From NCBI GenBank assembly GCA_012931725.1, contig CM022946.1:763717-827716 (forward strand): 64,000 bases of DNA, written 5' to 3'. How positions within the stretch are numbered: the stretch's first letter is position 1; the number at the start of each line of letters is the position of its first letter. The DNA comes from Litsea cubeba. Taxonomy: Eukaryota > Streptophyta > Magnoliopsida > Laurales > Lauraceae. The notes beneath the pieces were generated by a model, which was not told the origin of the DNA, made no database searches, and saw only the letters and a list, made by a program, of their open reading frames with translations. Made by a program: the position numbers and the translations under genes. Positions 59,326 through 64,000 of the stretch are shown one piece after another.

Positions 59326-62300
59326 GGGTAAAAATTCAAAGATGGTCGTGATGTTGGTGGAGATGAGTAGAAGTCATTGAATGGTGCATTTGTGGTGGGT
59401 TTTGAGGCTGTAAGATAAGTATCATAGCCGTCTTAGAATTGAAGTAAAACAACAGCACAGGTATAGGTGGATGCAAATGAAAGAACTTCAATGGCCGGCC
59501 AAAAGGATACAAATTGTGCTACTATAAAAATGGGAAATTGTGGCTGTCTTTGACGAGGTTGATGGAAATTGACAATAGGGAAAGACATGCCAAAGGCCTT
59601 TTCAGAGCAACAATCCATGGCTAAAGTCATACAAGAAAGTCCAAAGGCAGTAGTTATATGATATATGATATATGCTATATGTATATGTATATGCATTGCA
59701 TTTTAACCTAATATATTACTTCCTTTGCTTGGTCATTACTCATTAGGCTATTTTTAAGTTGATTCACTTGATGACCCATTCATATGTAAGAGATCTGATT
59801 GTTCATTTCGTCAGCCATGGTACTGATGGGCATTAGTTCAGAACCCAAATGAAACATTCTTTAAATTTCCATTCAACCATCCGTTAATCATTCATGTCTA
59901 TGATTACATGGTTGTAAATAAGCGTGAGGTGATTTTTGGATAGCAATCTCCAACCTTAGTCCTTTGCTCTTGGCCCCTATGAACCTTTTTGGAAGATTCC
60001 TAGGAATTCAGCAGGTAGCCTTTTTAAATGCACCACTGTTTCGTACATATTATTTATGCAATCGTTCTACATGAGATCCTAGGGCCCAGGGCATATTCAA
60101 GCCATTTTTCCGGTCATGAACATCAAGCCATGTAGACTTTTTGTTATTAATGATGGGTCCAAATTCTCGGGACAGATTCTTAGACCGTCCCTAGATATAC
60201 ACAGAGAACACCTTTGAAATCCAAATTGCTTGAAATCAGTACTCACCTTGGTCTATCACCTTTTAAATCCAAACTACTTTAAATCATACTCACCTTGGAC
60301 TATCAGCGAGTGAAGTTTTACTCCAATCAAATATATGCTCACCGTCGGGTTAATTGTGTATAACACATTCTACCAAAAAAAAAAAAAAAAATATGTATAA
60401 CACATGATTTAATATAAAAATGGTTAGATCATGTGTCTCACATGTCATCAATAAGAAAATCTTACTTGTCATATATTAAAACTGCTAACTAAAAATACTG
60501 TCCAACCTTACCCGGCCTATAAATAAGGGGAAGCTTTACTCCAGTTAGAGTTAATGCACACCATCAGATTGATCACGTGATTTAAATAAGAAAAATAGTT
60601 AAACCATGTGCTTTACATGTCAAAATCTTATGGTTGGTATAACACATTGAAGTAATTTTTTTCGGGGAACGGTGATTTCGAAAGGTTTGGATATCAAAGG
60701 TGGTCAACAATGATGGCTTTATAATGATGGCCTGAGAGGAGTCATGAGTTTCACGCAAATGGAATCCACAATTTAGTTAAGGCATGGGATTATTTCATAT
60801 TCATCTAAGATTTATTGTGATAATGATATTGATAGGAAAAGATGTTGAAACATAGTTTGACAATGATATTGCTTCTAGTTTATGTAAAAACTCATCTTGA
60901 CTTGACTCAGCTGAGTCAAATGGACATGATTGGTTATCGAGTCAATGGGCCTCAAATGAAGGGTCTTTAGTGCTTGGCAGTAACTCCTGAAAATGGCAGG
61001 ACTCCAACCCTATTTTGTTCGCTGTGGTATATTGACTCGCCTTAGGTTAAGTTGCTTTCATGTTTGACTCGTATTGGATTGAGTAACTCGGGTGAGTTTG
61101 ACCAAGTACCTCTTCCTGACAATCTGATTGGTCAGAAATTACTTGGATCCTCAGACTGAGTGCTTAGCCAGACTCGGCCAAGTTTTTTCTCTCAAAAACC
61201 TTTTGAGTTGAGAGCCTGTATTCACCTGGGTTGCGACTCGATGACATTGGGCATAGTTTAAAGTTTAAACCTTATTTTGACTTGCTGTCTCATCCGAGTT
61301 GACACAATCTGATAACCTGCTGAGTCAAGTTCGTAATCATTTCCCACAGAATGAGCCTGCTCAATGGTCATTTGTGACTCTTAACTAATTCAATTCTAGC
61401 TCTTTTGAGATGAAGGCATAAGATATTGCAGAGAATTCCTAAAAATTCAATATCTGGCATACTAACATAGTAACATGTATTAAACTTTCTTGCTAACAAA
61501 AAAGATGTATTAAAATTTCTAATTGACTGATTAGGTAACCATATTGGTTCATTTTGGGGGCCAAAACAATTTGGGTTAGTTTCAGATCCATGGTGTACCC
61601 AGCTACCTGGATCAGAGCATGAAATTGCGACATAACCCAAATCTAGACCTGCATCTGAATGAAAATGCAGTATGAGAACTGCACTTGTAACTAAGTTGAA
61701 GTGGTCTACACAAATGTAAAAGCAATACATCCTATCTTGTTAAAATGTACACTACAATTACATGAGAAAATTTCTCCTACGAATGTCATGGGGAAATGTC
61801 CTGCATGAAAATCAATCTACCCCATTAATATAGGGAGAGCCTCTCTAGGCATTAACCATGGAAAGAGATTTCTGTAAAAGACCTCCCATGCGGACATCCT
61901 TAGGTGAAAATCTTCCGGATATATACTTATGATCCTAACACATAGAAAAAAGAAAGAGAAACCGCTTAACATTCATTAGTAAGTGTAGTTTATTGTGTAA
62001 CTTAGATATTTAGGGTGGTTTGATATTGAATGAGAAGGATAGACAAAATAAATAAAAAATTAAAACGAGACATTATAATTCATAATTCTCTGTGGCATCA
62101 ATTTTCAATTGCCCTTTGTCTTTATTTTTTATTTCTTCAAAAGAGCTAGTTTGCAGTTGACAATATTTTGAGTGAGAGGGACACTGCTCTTACTTTTCAT
62201 GCTTTTGGGTGCGACCCAGTCTTGGCCAAGTCATATATATGGTTGATAAGGTGGTATGAAAGGTCCTCTTCATATGGTTCAACTGACCATTTTTTTTCTC

Positions 62301-63126
62301 GCTACTGATCTAAACCATCAAATCTTGCAAGCCAGATTTCCAAAATACCATATGTTCAATGGTCAATTCAAAAGGTGGTAGTGGCAATTATAACATTTTA
62401 AGGTGATGTTCCAATATTTTACCGAGAAAGTAATATGTGTAAAATGTAAATGTCAAACTGAATTAGTGAGAAAGATAATGGTTGTGCAAAGAAAATATAT
62501 AACTATATTCATGTTTGTTTTGATTCGATAAAGTAGTTAATAGTGAGAGGACAAGTTACTAGCGAATTTGCTTGTGTTTTATAAAGTAAAATCTTTTGAG
62601 ACTAAGACAAAAATGTAAATATTTTTGGCTGCGCTTTACTTTTTTTTTTTTTTTTTTTCATTTTTCTTTTTTCGCATTTTTTTTATAACAACCAGACATG
62701 AGTTAAAAAAAAAAAAAAAAAAACCTTGAAATTGCTTTTTCACAGTTTTCCCTTTACCTCTGCACAAACAAACATTGCCTAATCCTAAGCAAATAGATAT
62801 AAAGATCAAACATTTATAAATCACATGAACAAAACATTACATGAAAAGATAGAGTCAACCCAACTCCTATCAAAGAAGTAGAATTTGGTGAGAACCCATG
62901 CAGTATGGAGACATTTTGAACGGTTCAAAGTTTTCTAAAGCCACTAAGATCATCATCCAATTCGCTCTGTGGTCGTTGCAACATGATAACTGATAAGAGT
63001 GCAATGTGCCTCAATTCATTGACTAATAACACTTATCGAGACTTTAATTGGAATTTATAGGTTTCATTTGTTTTATAGGATTGTTTCAGAACGTACATTT
63101 CTTAATACCAAAACGTTACATTTTAC
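59326..63126. other. Intergenic between the receptor and annexin genes
   Basis: The first few hundred bases should hold the receptor promoter (minus strand); no clear TATA box was assigned. Around 60200-60650 two diverged copies of an ACTCCAATCAAATAT/ACTCCAGTTAGAG-type segment suggest an old duplication. 60890-61330 is rich in TTGAGT/GACTCG motifs. Poly-T and poly-A runs lie at 62640-62720. No gene is recognised. Confidence 0.5.
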
Positions 63127-63134
63127 TATATATA
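63127..63134 (+). promoter_or_regulatory. TATA box of annexin gene
   Basis: TATATATA (within ACTATATATACCC) lies about 155 bp before the start codon. The segment from about 63160 is CT-rich and leader-like (TCTTCTCTTCTTGCTCTC), as expected of a plant 5' untranslated region. Confidence 0.55.
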
Positions 63135-63286
63135 CCCAAAACGTTACATTCTATTAATACTGAAAGATAGAAGTTTACAAATAGCCTTGAGTGCTTTGTC
63201 TTCTCTTCTTGCTCTCTTGTATTTAGTGATCTTTCCTCTCCTTGTTTCTCATTCCAAAAGCGAAGAAGAAGGAAAAAAGAAGATAA

Positions 63287-63362
63287 ATGGCTACTTTGAG
63301 AATTCCTCAGCCTATTCCTTCTCCAGTTGAAGACGCCGAGAATTTAAGGAAGGCCTGTCAAG
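63287..63362 (+). CDS. Annexin, first coding exon only
   Basis: Calcium-dependent phospholipid-binding protein; plant annexins work at membranes in growth and stress signalling. Only 25 codons plus one base are present: MATLRIPQPIPSPVEDAENL, then RKACQ. They end at a donor CAAG|GTTTTC (GT at 63363-63364). The N-terminus MATL..P...PS..EDAE.LRKA is the conserved start of plant annexins, which continues GWGTNE in the next exon. I see no such exon in the remaining 638 bases, so the intron runs past the window end. ATG at 63287-63289 is preceded by a purine-rich leader and is the first ATG after the TATA box region. Which annexin subtype it is cannot be told from one exon. Confidence 0.75.
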
Positions 63363-64000
63363 GTTTTCCTTTACTTATTTTACCTTGGATTTCTTTTAAA
63401 TTCAGGCAAATTGTTTTGTCCATAATGTTATGGAACCAAATATCTTTCTACTGGACAATGGGGTCCAGTTTTGATTTTTATGCGCTGCGGGCCCGATCGC
63501 AGTTGAACTGATGTGATTCTGTGAGCCCTGCATCTATGCATGATCATTGGGTTGGATCGCAACCCTTGAACAAGTGCCAAATATGGATTGCAACCCTTGA
63601 TCGCAATCCATACCATTGGCCTTAAATTAGGCCCAGTTAAATATAAAGCCCATTAAAGTTTTGCAAGCCGAGATGGCCTCTAGTTTGCTAGGCCTAGTCC
63701 ATCTTTTTAGTAGGCTGGAAAGTAGTCGTTCTTTTTCGGAGGTGTCCGGGCCTCTTAGAGCACCTGACTAATCTCCGGGCATGGGAATAAATCCCTGGGC
63801 TCCAAAGGGAGCGCTTAGAACTGGGGACCTCTGCTTCCTGAACATGGTCATGGGCCAACTGTGCTACTCCTCTGGATTACCTGAAAGTAGACCTGAGACC
63901 AGCATGTGGGCCTATCAACTTACCCCAAATCTAGCATGAAGCAGGTAGGATTATGGGTTGGCCTGAATTGCCCAGCCCAATCGCAAACCGCAGGCTACAA
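63363..64000 (+). other. Annexin intron 1 (runs off the window)
   Basis: Begins with a GT donor. It contains a SINE-like element at 63720-63878 on the opposite strand and, at its 3' side, GC-richer repetitive sequence. No second exon is seen. Confidence 0.5.
63720..63878 (-). mobile_element. tRNA-derived SINE fragment in annexin intron
   Basis: On the minus strand GAGTAGCACAGTTGGCCC (A box) starts at about 63871 and GGTCCCCAGTTC (diverged B box) lies at about 63827-63816. The body then runs toward 63720. No A tail is obvious. Confidence 0.5.

Overview
The window is nuclear DNA of a flowering plant. It has spliced genes with GT-AG introns of up to about 3 kb, a plant EXORDIUM-type domain, an annexin start, a C2/ArfGAP gene, copia- and gypsy-like LTR elements, LINE and SINE debris and many small TIR transposons. 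Gene space is sparse and AT-rich. I cannot name the species; nothing in the sequence fixes the lineage.

Layout. 1-13.3 kb is transposon-rich intergenic DNA: poly-G tandem repeats, a foldback MITE, a microRNA-like hairpin, a Pack-MULE-like element (4237-5402) carrying a broken antisense PPR gene fragment, a PIF/Harbinger-like element (5847-6758), a 390-bp Mutator-like MITE (10895-11284) and a hAT-like element (12265-13317) ending about 340 bp before the first gene. 13.66-24.68 kb (+) is a 15-exon WDR55 homologue with a telo-box promoter motif, one GC-AG intron, a tandemly duplicated splice acceptor and a one-base deficit in its last exon. 24.9-31.4 kb holds a Mutator-like TIR element, a 3.8-kb LTR retrotransposon that carries only gag (TR-GAG type, 5-bp target duplication) and another TIR element. 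31.4-40.8 kb is intergenic, with foldback MITEs, SINEs, LINE remnants and one possible 51-residue membrane-peptide gene (34786-34941).

40.85-45.93 kb (-) is a C2-domain ArfGAP gene (AGD11/12/13 type). Its N-terminal exon was not found. Upstream of its first recognised exon lies a 42-bp minisatellite of about 28 copies. 49.6-51.08 kb is a solo LTR with a perfect 5-bp target duplication. Two identical tRNA-Lys(CTT) genes lie at 52.5 and 54.1 kb. A 5'-truncated LINE with a 24-bp target duplication follows. 56.12-59.33 kb (-) is a three-exon gene for an unusual receptor: signal peptide, EXORDIUM-like domain, two CUB-like domains, one membrane span and a cytoplasmic kinase fold that lacks the catalytic aspartates. 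Both introns are phase 1, which fits assembly by exon shuffling. At 63.29 kb (+) the first exon of an annexin begins; the rest lies past the window edge.

The genes do not form a pathway. The most notable item is the EXORDIUM-CUB-CUB-TM-pseudokinase receptor. Other points of interest are the PPR-capturing TIR element, the probable homopolymer frameshift in WDR55, the gag-only retrotransposon whose 5' LTR has lost its TATA box, and the repeated association of poly-G tracts with tandem duplications.
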